The notes under the pieces are model-generated. The model was not told where the DNA came from, did no database searches, and saw nothing but the letters and a program-made list of their open reading frames with translations. Positions 10,555-24,638 of a DNA stretch of 64,000 bases are shown here, one piece after another. The stretch is from Balaenoptera acutorostrata (lineage: Eukaryota; Chordata; Mammalia; Artiodactyla; Balaenopteridae). The DNA is taken from positions 558,001 through 622,000 of the forward strand of contig NW_026646030.1 in NCBI RefSeq assembly GCF_949987535.1, given 5' to 3'. The position numbers and the translations under genes were made by a program. Every line of letters begins with the position of its first letter. Position 1 is the first letter of the stretch.

Positions 10555-12317
10555 CAGGCACAGGTCACTCTATTTTCCCATCAGGAAGAAGAATTAACCA
10601 CGAACTCAGCCTGCTCCCCAGAACCAGAAGAGGGCGTGAAGCAATCCTGCACTTTTGCGGCCAGCTCCCAAAAAGGCGACTTGAAAAATGGAGCTCAGGG
10701 GCACTGCAATTCACAAACCTGCAGACTTATAAATGATAACTCTCGTCCACAAATATATTGAGGGAAGGCAACGAAGAGGCTTTGAAAGCAAGGCAGAATT
10801 GCAGGAAACAGATTTCAGGAGGTAGATTCGAATCGCCTTGAAAGCACATGAAAAGCGGCAAAACGTGGACAATGATGCCCTTGGCCAAAAAGGGCGTATG
10901 CGTTTTTTCCTGAATATATTCAGAAAAAAACGCATACGCCCTTTTTGGCCAACCAAGAAACCTGGAAAGGCAAATCAGCGCTCCAAAGAAGTCTCGCTCC
11001 CCAGCGGGCAAAAGGGCCATGAGGAAAAAAGTGTCAAAACCAGAAATGCAGGACACGCCATGGAGAAATGGGAGCCTTGCTACGCTGATGGGCGGGATGT
11101 AATTTGCCAACAGCCACTCTGGAGAAGTGTACAGTGTGTCCTGAAACATCTAAAAAACACAGCTTAGAGAGTATAGGGCACTTCCACGCATGGGCGTATA
11201 AATTGGGAAAACTAAAATTCAGCAAGACACAGGCACCCCAAATTTTAGGGCTGCTCTGTTGACAAGAACCCCCACTTCATTACACCTTAAATATCCTAGG
11301 AAAGAGAAAAATGGATAAAGAAGTTGTGATCCCCATGTACAATGGAATATCACTCAGCCATGAAATGAACGTCATAAGGCTAGTAGCAGCACGATGAGTG
11401 GATTTAGGTAGGACGATTCTAAGTGAAATAAGTCACACAGAAAAAGGCACTTATCATAAGATATCACTTATAAAGGGAATGTAAAAATCGCTACACTTGA
11501 CCTGAATGACAAAACAGAAGAGAGTCACACGTTTAGAAAACACACTATGGCTGCTGAACGGGAAAGCTGAGGTGGGGTGATGCATAAAACAAGGGTTTCA
11601 AATTAGCTCAGATACCGTTCCATAAACCCAATATGTAATAGACAAGACCTAATCCTTGCTCAGTGAACTGGACTCAACACCCGCATTCACCACACAAGAA
11701 TATATCTGACTAGTAAGAATCTTCAGACATATATATTGATATTTCTCTGTAAGTGAGTCAAGGGGGTGTAAAGCGGCATAAACACAGCCGTGAAAAGCAG
11801 CTAAACCGCATTATAAAAATAAATGACTTTTCAAAACCCGTGAAACAAAGACAGTGAAAGAGAGAGAAATTCTTACACAATTCGTTCAGGGGCTGTGATG
11901 CAACCTGGATTGACCATATCTACACCCACAGCTGATTGAGACATAAGGGTGGACACTCTTGGGGCTGAAAGGTTTGGTGAGGTTGGGTGAGCCAACGCAG
12001 ACCCTTTAAAGTAATACTGCATGGTACCCATCCCATGGGTCCCAAATCTCCAGGTTCAAGGGCATCTTCCTACGTCGAAAACATGCATGAGAAACCCAGA
12101 AGATGGTACGCCGTGTGATCGGGAAAGGTTTCTAAAACGCACCTCATTTCTCATCTCCTTGTGCTCGGGTTCGCCATTCCAGCCGCTTTACTAGCCATCT
12201 CCCTCCTTGGAGAATCAGCACCTTTAACTAAACTCCTGTTCGTTACAGGTAGCAATTTGTCCTGAGGATGAACGGGAAGAGGGGGAACCAATGAGAGACT
12301 AGCTCTAGGTGTTGGGA
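10555..12317 (+). repeat. Satellite monomer 7
   Basis: 1,763 bp, jointly the longest. A ~4-bp insertion (tttaactaaactcctg instead of tttaagctcctg, near 12225) is shared only with monomer 12. Palindrome 10881-10952 has one mismatch (cagaaaaaaac). Other shared private bases are ggtaggacgatt and cccgcattcacc. Confidence 0.95.
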
Positions 12318-14076
12318 CAGGCACAGGTCACTCTATTTTCCCATCAGGAAGAAGAATTAACCACGAGCTCAGCCTGCTCCCCAGAACCAGAAGAGGGCGT
12401 GAAGCAATCCTGCATTTTGCGGCCAGCTCCCAAAAAGGCGACTTGAAAAATGGAGCTCAGGGGCACTGCAATTCACAAACCTGCAGAGTTATAAATGATA
12501 ACTCTCGTCCACAAATATATTGAGGGAAGGCAACGAAGAGGATTTGAAAGCAAGGCAGAATTGCAGGAAACAGATTTCAGGAGGTAGATTCGAATCGCCT
12601 TGAAAGCACATGAAAAGCGGCAAAACGTGGACAATGATGCCCTTGGCCAAAAAGGGCGTATGCGTTTTTTCCTGAATATATTTAGGAAAAAACGCATACG
12701 CCCTTTTTGGCCAACCAAGCAACCTGGAAACGCAAATCAGCGCTACAAAGAAGTCTCGATTCCCAACGGGCAAAAGGGCCATGCAGAAAAATGTGTCCAA
12801 ACCAGAAATGCAGGACCGGCCATGGAGAAATGGGAGCCTTGCTACACTGATGGGCGGGATGTAAATTGCCAACAGCCACTCTGGAGAATTGTACGGTGTG
12901 TCCTGAAACATCTAAAAAACACAGCTTAGAGAGCATACGCCACGTCCACGCATGGGCGATTAAATTGGAAAAAATAAAAATCAGCAAGACACAGGCACCC
13001 CAAAGTTTAGGGCTGCTCTGTTGACAAGAACCCCCACTTCATTACACCTTAAATATCCTAGGAAAGAGAAAAATTGATACAGAAGTTGTGGTCCTCATGT
13101 ACAATGGAATATCACTCAGCCTTGAAATCAACGTCTTAAGGCTAGTAGCAGCACGATGAGTGGATTTAGGTACGAGGATTCTAAGTGAAATAAGTCACAC
13201 AGAAAAAGACACTTATCATAAGATATCACTTATAGAGGGAATGTAAAAACCGCTACACTTGACCTGAATGACAAAACAGAAGAGAGTCACACGTTTAGAA
13301 AACACACTATGGCTGCTGAACGGGAAAGGTGAGGTGCGGTGATGCATAAAACAAGGGTTTCAAATTAGCTCACATACAGTTCCATAAACCCAATATGTAA
13401 TAGACAAGACCTACTCCTTGCTCAGTGAACTGGACTCAACACCCCCTATTCACCGCACAAGAATATATCTGACTAGAAAGAATCTTCAAACCTATGTATT
13501 GATATCTCTCTGTAAGTGAGTCAAGGGGGTGTAAAGCGGCATAAACACAGCCGTGAAAAGCAGCTAAACCCCATTATAAAAATAAATGACTTTTCAAAAC
13601 CCGTGAAACAAAGACAGTGAAAGAGAGAGAAATTCTTACACAATTCGTTCAGGGGCTGTGATGCAACCTGGATTGACCATATCTAGACCCACAGCTGATT
13701 GAGACATAAGGGTGGACACTCTTGGGGCTGAGAGGTTTAGTGAGGTTGGGTGAGCCAACGCAGACCCTTTCAAGTAATACTGCATGGTACCCATCCCATG
13801 GGTCCCAAATCTCCAGGTTCAAGGGCATCTTCCTACGTCGAAAACATGCATGAGAAACCCAGAAGATGGTACACCGTGTGCTCGGGAAAGGTTTCTAAAA
13901 CGCACCTCATTTCTCATCTCCTTGTGCTCGGGATCGCCATTCCAGCTGCTTTACTAGCCATCTCCCTCCTTGGAGAATCAGCACCTTTAAGCTCCTGTTC
14001 CGTACAGGTTGCAATTTGTCCTGAGGATGAACGGGAAGAGGGGGAACCAATGAGAGACTAGCTCTAGGTGTTGGGA
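12318..14076 (+). repeat. Satellite monomer 8
   Basis: 1,759 bp. Palindrome 12643-12714 has one mismatch (atatttagg). Private to this unit and monomer 13: cgattaaattgg, ggtacgaggatt and gaaaaattgatacag. Confidence 0.95.
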
Positions 14077-15837
14077 CAGGCACAGGTCTCTCTATTTTGC
14101 CATCAGGAAGAAGAATTAACACACAGGCTTAGCCTGCCCTCTGGAACCAGAATAGGGCCTGAAGCAATCCTGCGCTTTTGCGGCCAGCTCCTAAAAAAGC
14201 GACTTGAAAAATGGAGCTCAGGGGCACTGCAATTCCCAAAGCTGCAGAGTTATAAATGATAACTCTCGTCCACAAATATATTGAGGGAAGGCAACGAAGA
14301 GGATTTGAAAGCAAGGCAGAATTGCAGGAAACAGATTTCAGGAGGTAGATTCGAATCGCCTAGAAAGCACATGAAAAGCGGCAAAACGTGGACAATGATG
14401 CGCTTGGCCAAAAAGGGCGTATGCGTTTTTTCCTGAATATATTCAGGAAAAAACGCATACGCCCTTTTTGGCCAACCAAGCAACCTGGAAAGGTAAATCA
14501 GCGCTACAAAGAAATCTCGCTTCCCAGCGGGCAAAAGGGCCATGCAGAAAAAAGTGTCAAAACCAGAAATGCAGGACCGGCCATGGAGAAATGGGAGCCA
14601 TGCTACGCTGATGGGCGGGATGTAAATTGCCAACAGCCACTCTGGAGAATTGTACGGTGTGTCCTGAAACATCTAAAAAACACAGCTTAGAGAGCATAGG
14701 GCACTTCCACTCATGGGCGTATAAATTGGGAAAACTAAAAATCAGCAAGACACAGGCACCCCAAAGTTTAGGGCTGCTCTGTTGACAAGAACCACCACTT
14801 CATTACACCTTAAATATCCCAGGAAAGAGAAAAATGGATAAAGAAGTTGTGGTCCTCATGTACAATGGAATATCACTCAGCCATGAAATCAACGTCATAA
14901 GGCTAGTAGCAGCACGATGAGTGGATTTAGGTACGACGATTCTAAGTGAAATAAGTCACACAGAAAAAGACACTTATCATAAGATATCACTTATAGAGGG
15001 AATGTAAAAACCGCTACACTTGACCTGAATGACAAAACAGAACAGAGTCACACGTATAGAAAACACACTATGGCTGCTGAACGGGAAAGGTGAGGTGGGC
15101 TGATGCATAAAACAAGGGTTTCAAATTAGCTCAGATACCGTTCCATAAACCCAATATGTAATAGACAAGACCTACTCCTTGCTCACTGAACTGGACTCAA
15201 CACCCCCTATTCACCGCACAAGAATATATCTGACTAGTAAGAATCTTCACACCTATGTATTGATATCTCTCTGTAAGTGAGTCAAGGGGGTGTAAAGCGG
15301 CATAAACACAGCCGTGAAAAGCAGCTAAACCCCATTATAAAAATAAATGACTTTTCAAAACCCGTGAAACAAAGACAGTGAAAGAGAGAGAAATTCTTAC
15401 ACAATTCGTTCAGGGGCTGTGATGCAACTTGGATTGACCATATCTAGAACCACAGCTGATTGAGACATAAGGGTGGACACTCTTGGGGCTGAGAGGTTTA
15501 GTGAGGTTGGGTGAGCCAACGCACACCCTTTAAAGTAATACTGCATGGTACCCATCCCATGGGTCCCAAATCTCCAGGTTCGAGGGCATCTTCCTACTTC
15601 GAAAACATGCATGAGAAACCCAGAAGATGGTACACCGTGTGATCGGGAAAGGTTTGTAAAACGCACCTCTTTTCTCATCTCCTTGTGCTCGGGTTCGCCA
15701 TTCCAGCCGCTTTACTAGCCATCTCCCTCCTTGGAGAATCAGCACCTTTAAGCTCCTGTTCCGTACAAGTTGCAATTTGTCCTGAGGATGAACGGGAAGA
15801 GGGGGAACCAATGAGAGACTAGCTCGAGGTGTTGGGA
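14077..15837 (+). repeat. Satellite monomer 9
   Basis: 1,761 bp. Palindrome 14404-14475 is perfect. It has ttaacacacagg near its start and tttgccatcagg, both shared only with monomer 14. The ORF2-relic flank reads gcctagaaagcac. Confidence 0.95.
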
Positions 15838-17596
15838 CAGGCACAGGTCACTCTATTTTCCCATCAGGAAGAAGAATTAACCACAGGCTTAGCCTGCCCT
15901 CTGGAACCAGAAGAGGGCCTGAAGCAATCCTGCGCTTTTGCGGCCAGCTCCCAAAAAAGCGACTTGAAAATGGAGCTCAGGGGCACTGCAATTCACAAAC
16001 CTGCAGAGTTATAAATGATAACTCTCGTCCACAAATATATTGAGGGAAGGCAACGAAGAGGATTTGAAAGCAAGGCAGAATTGCAGGAAACAGATTTCAG
16101 GAGGTAGATTCGAATCGCCTTGAAAGCACATTAAAAGTGGCAAAACGTGGACAATGATGCCCCTGGCCAAAAAGGGCGTATGCGTTTTTTCCTGAATATA
16201 TTCAGGAAAAAACGCATACGCCCTTTTTGGCCAACCAAGCAACCTGGAAAGGCAAATCAGCGCAACAAAGAAGTCTCGCTTCCCAGCGGGCAAAAAGGCC
16301 ATGCGGAAAAAAGTGTCAAAACCAGAAATGCAGGACCGGCCATGGAGAAATGGGAGCCTTGCTACGCTGATGGGCGGGATGTAAATTGCCAACAGCCACT
16401 CTGGAGAAGTGTACGGTGTGTCCTGAAACATCTAAAAAACACAGCTTAGAGAGCATAGGGCACTTCCACGCATGGGCGTATAAATTGGGAAAACTAAAAA
16501 TCAGCAAGACACAGGCACCCCAAAGTTTAGGGCTGCTCTGTTGACAAGAACCCCCACTTCATTACACCTTAAATATCCTATGAAAGAGAAAAGTGGATAA
16601 AGAAGTTGTGGTCCTCATGTACAATGGAATATCACTCAGCCATGAAATCAACGTCATAAGTCTAGTAGCAGCACGATGAGTGGATTTAGGTACGACGATT
16701 CTAAGTGAAATAAGTCACACAGAGAAAGACACTTATCATAAGATATCACTTATAGAGGGAATGTAAAAACCGCTACACTTGACCTGAATGACAAAACAGA
16801 AGAGAGTCACACGTTTAGAAAACACACTATGGCTGCTGAACGGGAAAGGTGAGGTGGGGTGATGCATAAAACAAGGGTTTCAAATTAGCTCAGATACCGT
16901 TCCATAAACCCAATATGTAATAGACAAGACCTACTCCTTGCTCAGTGAACTGGACTCAACACCCCCTACTCACCGCACAAGTATATATCTGAATAGTAAG
17001 AATCTTCACACCTATGTATTGATATCTCTCTGTAAGTGAGTCAAGGGGGTGTAAAGCAGCATAAACACAGCCGTGAAAAGCAGCTAAACCCCATTATAAA
17101 AATAAATGACTTTTCAAAACCCATGAAACAAAGACAGTGAAAGAGAGAGAAATTCTTACACAATTCGTTCAGGGGCTGTGATGCAACCTGGATTGACCAT
17201 GTCTAGACCCACAGCTGATTGAGACATAAGGGTGGACACTCTTGGGGCTGAGAGGTTTGGTGAGGTTGGGTGAGCCAACGCAGACCCTTGAAAGTAATAC
17301 TGCATGGTACCCATCCCATGGGTCCCAAATCTCCAGGTTCAAGGGCATCTTCCTACGTCGAAAACAGGCATGAGAAACCCAGAAGATGGTACACCATGTG
17401 ATCGGGAAAGGTTTCTAAAACGCACCTCATTTCTCATCTCCTTGTGCTCGGGTTCGCCATTCCAGCTGCTTTACTAGCCATCTCCCTCCTTGGAGAATCA
17501 GCACTTTTAACCTCCGCTTCTGTACAGGTTGCAATTTGTCCTGAGGATGAACGGGAAGAGGGGGAACCAATGAGAGACTAGCTCTAGGTTTTGGGA
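15838..17596 (+). repeat. Satellite monomer 10
   Basis: 1,759 bp. The outermost palindrome pair is lost, leaving 70 perfect bp (16164-16233). Private bases: gacttgaaaatgg (one A deleted) and gcgcaacaaag. agtggcaaaacg is shared with monomer 15, its partner in the pentamer duplication, although this pair is clearly more diverged than the other four. Confidence 0.95.
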
Positions 17597-19355
17597 CAGG
17601 CACAGGTCACTCTATTTTCCCATCAGGAAGAAGAATTAACCAGAAGCTCAGCCTGCCCCCCAGAACCAGAAGAGGGCCTGAAGCAATCCTGCACTTTTGC
17701 GGCCAGCTCCCAAAACAGCGACTTGAAAAATGGAGCTCAGGGGCACTGCAATTCACAGACCTGCAGAGTTATAAATGATAACTCTCGTCCACAAATATAT
17801 TTAGCAAAGGCAACGAAGAGGATTTGAAAGCATGGCAGAATTGCTGGAAACAGATTTCAGGAGGTAGATTCGAATCGCCCAGAAAGCAGATGAAAAGCGG
17901 CAAAACGTGGACAATGATGCCCTTGGCCAAAAAGGGCGTATGCGTTTTTCCCTGAATATATTCAGAAAAAAACGCATACGCCCTTTTTGGCCAACCAAGC
18001 AACCTGGAAAGGCAATTTAGTGCTCCAAAGAAGTCTCGTTTCCCAGCGGGCAAAAGGGCCATGCGGAAAAAAGTGTCCAAACCAGAAATGCAGGACTGGC
18101 CATGGAGAAATGGGAGCTTTGCTACGCTGATGGGCGGGATGTAAATTGCCAACAGCCACTCTGGAAACGTGTACGTTGTGTCCTGAAACATCTAAAAAAC
18201 ACAGCTTGGAGAGCATAGGGCACTTCCACTCATGGGCGTATAAATTGGGAAAACTAAAAATCAGCAAGACACAGGCACCCCAAAGTTTAGGGCTGCTCTG
18301 TTGACAAGAACCCCCACTTCATTACACCTTAAATATCCTAGGAAAGAGAAAAATGGATAAAGAGATTGTGGTCCTCATGTACAATGGAATATCACTCAGC
18401 CATGAAATCAAAGACATAAGGCTAGTAGCAGCACGATGAGTCGATTTAGGTACGACGATTCTAAGTGAAATAAGTCACACAGAAAAAGACACTTACCATA
18501 AGATATCACTTATAGAGGGAATGTAAAAACCGCTACACTTGAACTGAATTACAAAACAGAACAGAGTCACACGTTTAGAAAACACACTATGGCTGCTGAA
18601 CCGGAAAAGTGAGCTGGGGTGATGGCTAAAACAAGGGTTTCAAATGAGCTCAGATACCGTTCCATAAACCCAATATGTAATAGACAAGACCTACTCCTTG
18701 CTCAGTGAACTGGACTCAACACCCCCTATTCACCACACAAGAATATATCTGACTAGTAAGAATCTTCAAACCTATGTATTGATATCTCTCTGTAAGTGAG
18801 TCAAGGGGGTGTAAAGCGGCATAAACACAGCCGTGAAAAGCAGCTAAAGCCATTATAAAAATAAATTACTTTTCAAAACCCGTGAAACAAGGACAGTGAA
18901 AGAGAGAGAAATTCTTACAAAATTCGTTCAGGGTCTGTGATGCAACCTGGATTGACCATATCTAGACCCACAGCTGATTGAGACATAAGGGTGGACACTC
19001 TTGGGGCTGAGAGGTTTGGTGAGGTTGGGTGAGCCAACGCAGACCCTTTAAAGTAATACTGCATGGTACCCATCCCATGGGTCCCAAATCTCCAGGTTCA
19101 AGGGCATCTTCCTACATCGAAAACATGCATGAGAAACCCAGAAGATGGTACACCGTGTGATCGGGAAAGGTTTCTAAAACGCACCTCATTTCTCATCTCC
19201 TTGTGCTCGGGTTCGCCATTCCAGCTGCTTTACTAGCCATCTCCCTCCTTGAAGAATCAGCACCTTTAACCTCCTCTTCCGTACAGGTTGCAATTTGTCC
19301 TGAGGATGAACGGGAAGAGGGGGAACCAATGAGAGACTAGCTCTAGGTGTTGGGA
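17597..19355 (+). repeat. Satellite monomer 11 (divergent-tail subtype)
   Basis: 1,759 bp. Near-identical copy of monomer 6, differing for example by T for C near 18118. Palindrome 17923-17994 has the same two mismatches. The divergent L1 tail is retained. Confidence 0.95.
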
Positions 19356-21118
19356 CAGGCACAGGTCACTCTATTTTCCCATCAGGAAGAAGAATTAACC
19401 ACGAACTCAGCCTGCTCCCCAGAACCAGAAGAGGGCGTGAAGCAATCCTGCACTTTTGCGGCCAGCTCCCAAAAAGGCGACTTGAAAAATGGAGCTCAGG
19501 GGCACTGCAATTCACAAACCTGCAGACTTATAAATGATAACTCTCGTCCACAAATATATTGAGGGAAGGCAACGAAGAGGCTTTGAAAGCAAGGCAGAAT
19601 TGCAGGAAACAGATTTCAGGAGGTAGATTCGAATCGCCTTGAAAGCACATGAAAAGCGGCAAAACGTGGACAATGATGCCCTTGGCCAAAAAGGGCGTAT
19701 GCGTTTTTTCCTGAATATATTCAGAAAAAAACGCATACGCCCTTTTTGGCCAACCAAGAAACCTGGAAAGGCAAATCAGCGCTCCAAAGAAGTCTCGCTC
19801 CCCAGCGGGCAAAAGGGCCATGAGGAAAAAAGTGTCAAAACCAGAAATGCAGGACACGCCATGGAGAAATGGGAGCCTTGCTACGCTGATGGGCGGGATG
19901 TAATTTGCCAACAGCCACTCTGGAGAAGTGTACAGTGTGTCCTGAAACATCTAAAAAACACAGCTTAGAGAGTATAGGGCACTTCCACGCATGGGCGTAT
20001 AAATTGGGAAAACTAAAATTCAGCAAGACACAGGCACCCCAAATTTTAGGGCTGCTCTGTTGACAAGAACCCCCACTTCATTACACCTTAAATATCCTAG
20101 GAAAGAGAAAAATGGATAAAGAAGTTGTGATCCCCATGTACAATGGAATATCACTCAGCCATGAAATGAACGTCATAAGGCTAGTAGCAGCACGATGAGT
20201 GGATTTAGGTAGGACGATTCTAAGTGAAATAAGTCACACAGAAAAAGGCACTTATCATAAGATATCACTTATAAAGGGAATGTAAAAATCGCTACACTTG
20301 ACCTGAATGACAAAACAGAAGAGAGTCACACGTTTAGAAAACACACTATGGCTGCTGAACGGGAAAGCTGAGGTGGGGTGATGCATAAAACAAGGGTTTC
20401 AAATTAGCTCAGATACCGTTCCATAAACCCAATATGTAATAGACAAGACCTAATCCTTGCTCAGTGAACTGGACTCAACACCCGCATTCACCACACAAGA
20501 ATATATCTGACTAGTAAGAATCTTCAAACATATATATTGATATTTCTCTGTAAGTGAGTCAAGGGGGTGTAAAGCGGCATAAACACAGCCGTGAAAAGCA
20601 GCTAAACCGCATTATAAAAATAAATGACTTTTCAAAACCCGTGAAACAAAGACAGTGAAAGAGAGAGAAATTCTTACACAATTCGTTCAGGGGCTGTGAT
20701 GCAACCTGGATTGACCATATCTACACCCACAGCTGATTGAGACATAAGGGTGGACACTCTTGGGGCTGAAAGGTTTGGTGAGGTTGGGTGAGCCAACGCA
20801 GACCCTTTAAAGTAATACTGCATGGTACCCATCCCATGGGTCCCAAATCTCCAGGTTCAAGGGCATCTTCCTACGTCGAAAACATGCATGAGAAACCCAG
20901 AAGATGGTACGCCGTGTGATCGGGAAAGGTTTCTAAAACGCACCTCATTTCTCATCTCCTTGTGCTCGGGTTCGCCATTCCAGCCGCTTTACTAGCCATC
21001 TCCCTCCTTGGAGAATCAGCACCTTTAACTAAACTCCTGTTCGGTACAGGTAGCAATTTGTCCTGAGGATGAACGGGAAGAGGGGGAACCAATGAGAGAC
21101 TAGCTCTAGGTGTTGGGA
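19356..21118 (+). repeat. Satellite monomer 12
   Basis: 1,763 bp. Copy of monomer 7 including the 4-bp insertion. It differs at tcttcaaacat and ttcggtacag (monomer 7 has tcttcagacat and ttcgttacag). Palindrome 19682-19753 has the same single mismatch. Confidence 0.95.
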
Positions 21119-22877
21119 CAGGCACAGGTCACTCTATTTTCCCATCAGGAAGAAGAATTAACCACGAGCTCAGCCTGCTCCCCAGAACCAGAAGAGGGCG
21201 TGAAGCAATCCTGCATTTTGCGGCCAGCTCCCAAAAAGGCGACTTGAAAAATGGAGCTCAGGGGCACTGCAATTCACAAACCTGCAGAGTTATAAATGAT
21301 AACTCTCGTCCACAAATATATTGAGGGAAGGCAACGAAGAGGATTTGAAAGCAAGGCAGAATTGCAGGAAACAGATTTCAGGAGGTAGATTCGAATCGCC
21401 TTGAAAGCACATGAAAAGCGGCAAAACGTGGACAATGATGCCCTTGGCCAAAAAGGGCGTATGCGTTTTTTCCTGAATATATTTAGGAAAAAACGCATAC
21501 GCCCTTTTTGGCCAACCAAGCAACCTGGAAACGCAAATCAGCGCTACAAAGAAGTCTCGATTCCCAACGGGCAAAAGGGCCATGCAGAAAAATGTGTCCA
21601 AACCAGAAATGCAGGACCGGCCATGGAGAAATGGGAGCCTTGCTACACTGATGGGCGGGATGTAAATTGCCAACAGCCACTCTGGAGAATTGTACGGTGT
21701 GTCCTGAAACATCTAAAAAACACAGCTTAGAGAGCATACGCCACGTCCACGCATGGGCGATTAAATTGGAAAAAATAAAAATCAGCAAGACACAGGCACC
21801 CCAAAGTTTAGGGCTGCTCTGTTGACAAGAACCCCCACTTCATTACACCTTAAATATCCTAGGAAAGAGAAAAATTGATACAGAAGTTGTGGTCCTCATG
21901 TACAATGGAATATCACTCAGCCTTGAAATCAACGTCTTAAGGCTAGTAGCAGCACGATGAGTGGATTTAGGTACGAGGATTCTAAGTGAAATAAGTCACA
22001 CAGAAAAAGACACTTATCATAAGATATCACTTATAGAGGGAATGTAAAAACCGCTACACTTGACCTGAATGACAAAACAGAAGAGAGTCACACGTTTAGA
22101 AAACACACTATGGCTGCTGAACGGGAAAGGTGAGGTGCGGTGATGCATAAAACAAGGGTTTCAAATTAGCTCACATACAGTTCCATAAACCCAATATGTA
22201 ATAGACAAGACCTACTCCTTGCTCAGTGAACTGGACTCAACACCCCCTATTCACCGCACAAGAATATATCTGACTAGAAAGAATCTTCAAACCTATGTAT
22301 TGATATCTCTCTGTAAGTGAGTCAAGGGGGTGTAAAGCGGCATAAACACAGCCGTGAAAAGCAGCTAAACCCCATTATAAAAATAAATGACTTTTCAAAA
22401 CCCGTGAAACAAAGACAGTGAAAGAGAGAGAAATTCTTACACAATTCGTTCAGGGGCTGTGATGCAACCTGGATTGACCATATCTAGACCCACAGCTGAT
22501 TGAGACATAAGGGTGGACACTCTTGGGGCTGAGAGGTTTAGTGAGGTTGGGTGAGCCAACGCAGACCCTTTCAAGTAATACTGCATGGTACCCATCCCAT
22601 GGGTCCCAAATCTCCAGGTTCAAGGGCATCTTCCTACGTCGAAAACATGCATGAGAAACCCAGAAGATGGTACACCGTGTGCTCGGGAAAGGTTTCTAAA
22701 ACGCACCTCATTTCTCATCTCCTTGTGCTCGGGATCGCCATTCCAGCTGCTTTACTAGCCATCTCCCTCCTTGGAGAATCAGCACCTTTAAGCTCCTGTT
22801 CCGTACAGGTTGCAATTTGTCCTGAGGATGAACGGGAAGAGGGGGAACCAATGAGAGACTAGCTCTAGGTGTTGGGA
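21119..22877 (+). repeat. Satellite monomer 13
   Basis: 1,759 bp. Copy of monomer 8, with no difference noticed in the stretches compared. Palindrome 21444-21515 has the atatttagg mismatch. Confidence 0.95.
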
Positions 22878-24638
22878 CAGGCACAGGTCTCTCTATTTTG
22901 CCATCAGGAAGAAGAATTAACACACAGGCTTAGCCTGCCCTCTGGAACCAGAATAGGGCCTGAAGCAATCCTGCGCTTTTGCGGCCAGCTCCTAAAAAAG
23001 CGACTTGAAAAATGGAGCTCAGGGGCACTGCAATTCCCAAAGCTGCAGAGTTATAAATGATAACTCTCGTCCACAAATATATTGAGGGAAGGCAACGAAG
23101 AGGATTTGAAAGCAAGGCAGAATTGCAGGAAACAGATTTCAGGAGGTAGATTCGAATCGCCTAGAAAGCACATGAAAAGCGGCAAAACGTGGACAATGAT
23201 GCGCTTGGCCAAAAAGGGCGTATGCGTTTTTTCCTGAATATATTCAGGAAAAAACGCATACGCCCTTTTTGGCCAACCAAGCAACCTGGAAAGGTAAATC
23301 AGCGCTACAAAGAAATCTCGCTTCCCAGCGGGCAAAAGGGCCATGCAGAAAAAAGTGTCAAAACCAGAAATGCAGGACCGGCCATGGAGAAATGGGAGCC
23401 ATGCTACGCTGATGGGCGGGATGTAAATTGCCAACAGCCACTCTGGAGAATTGTACGGTGTGTCCTGAAACATCTAAAAAACACAGCTTAGAGAGCATAG
23501 GGCACTTCCACTCATGGGCGTATAAATTGGGAAAACTAAAAATCAGCAAGACACAGGCACCCCAAAGTTTAGGGCTGCTCTGTTGACAAGAACCACCACT
23601 TCATTACACCTTAAATATCCCAGGAAAGAGAAAAATGGATAAAGAAGTTGTGGTCCTCATGTACAATGGAATATCACTCAGCCATGAAATCAACGTCATA
23701 AGGCTAGTAGCAGCACGATGAGTGGATTTAGGTACGACGATTCTAAGTGAAATAAGTCACACAGAAAAAGACACTTATCATAAGATATCACTTATAGAGG
23801 GAATGTAAAAACCGCTACACTTGACCTGAATGACAAAACAGAACAGAGTCACACGTATAGAAAACACACTATGGCTGCTGAACGGGAAAGGTGAGGTGGG
23901 CTGATGCATAAAACAAGGGTTTCAAATTAGCTCAGATACCGTTCCATAAACCCAATATGTAATAGACAAGACCTACTCCTTGCTCACTGAACTGGACTCA
24001 ACACCCCCTATTCACCGCACAAGAATATATCTGACTAGTAAGAATCTTCACACCTATGTATTGATATCTCTCTGTAAGTGAGTCAAGGGGGTGTAAAGCG
24101 GCATAAACACAGCCGTGAAAAGCAGCTAAACCCCATTATAAAAATAAATGACTTTTCAAAACCCGTGAAACAAAGACAGTGAAAGAGAGAGAAATTCTTA
24201 CACAATTCGTTCAGGGGCTGTGATGCAACTTGGATTGACCATATCTAGAACCACAGCTGATTGAGACATAAGGGTGGACACTCTTGGGGCTGAGAGGTTT
24301 AGTGAGGTTGGGTGAGCCAACGCACACCCTTTAAAGTAATACTGCATGGTACCCATCCCATGGGTCCCAAATCTCCAGGTTCGAGGGCATCTTCCTACTT
24401 CGAAAACATGCATGAGAAACCCAGAAGATGGTACACCGTGTGATCGGGAAAGGTTTGTAAAACGCACCTCATTTCTCATCTCCTTGTGCTCGGGTTCGCC
24501 ATTCCAGCCGCTTTACTAGCCATCTCCCTCCTTGGAGAATCAGCACCTTTAAGCTCCTGTTCCGTACAGGTTGCAATTTGTCCTGAGGATGAACGGGAAG
24601 AGGGGGAACCAATGAGAGACTAGCTCGAGGTGTTGGGA
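22878..24638 (+). repeat. Satellite monomer 14
   Basis: 1,761 bp. Copy of monomer 9. Differences appear only in the linker (cctcatttc and gtacaggttg, where monomer 9 has cctcttttc and gtacaagttg). Palindrome 23205-23276 is perfect. Confidence 0.95.

Larger units (their letters stand above)
8490..15960 (+). repeat. Pentamer higher-order block, copy 1
   Basis: Near-identical to 17291-24761 at a constant offset of 8,801 bp (five monomers). Monomer lengths repeat in the same order (1759, 1763, 1759, 1761), including a private 4-bp insertion. The left edge is sharp: at 8489 this copy has T where 17290 has G, and upstream markers differ (cttgggcctgagagc against cttggggctgagagg). Confidence 0.9.
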
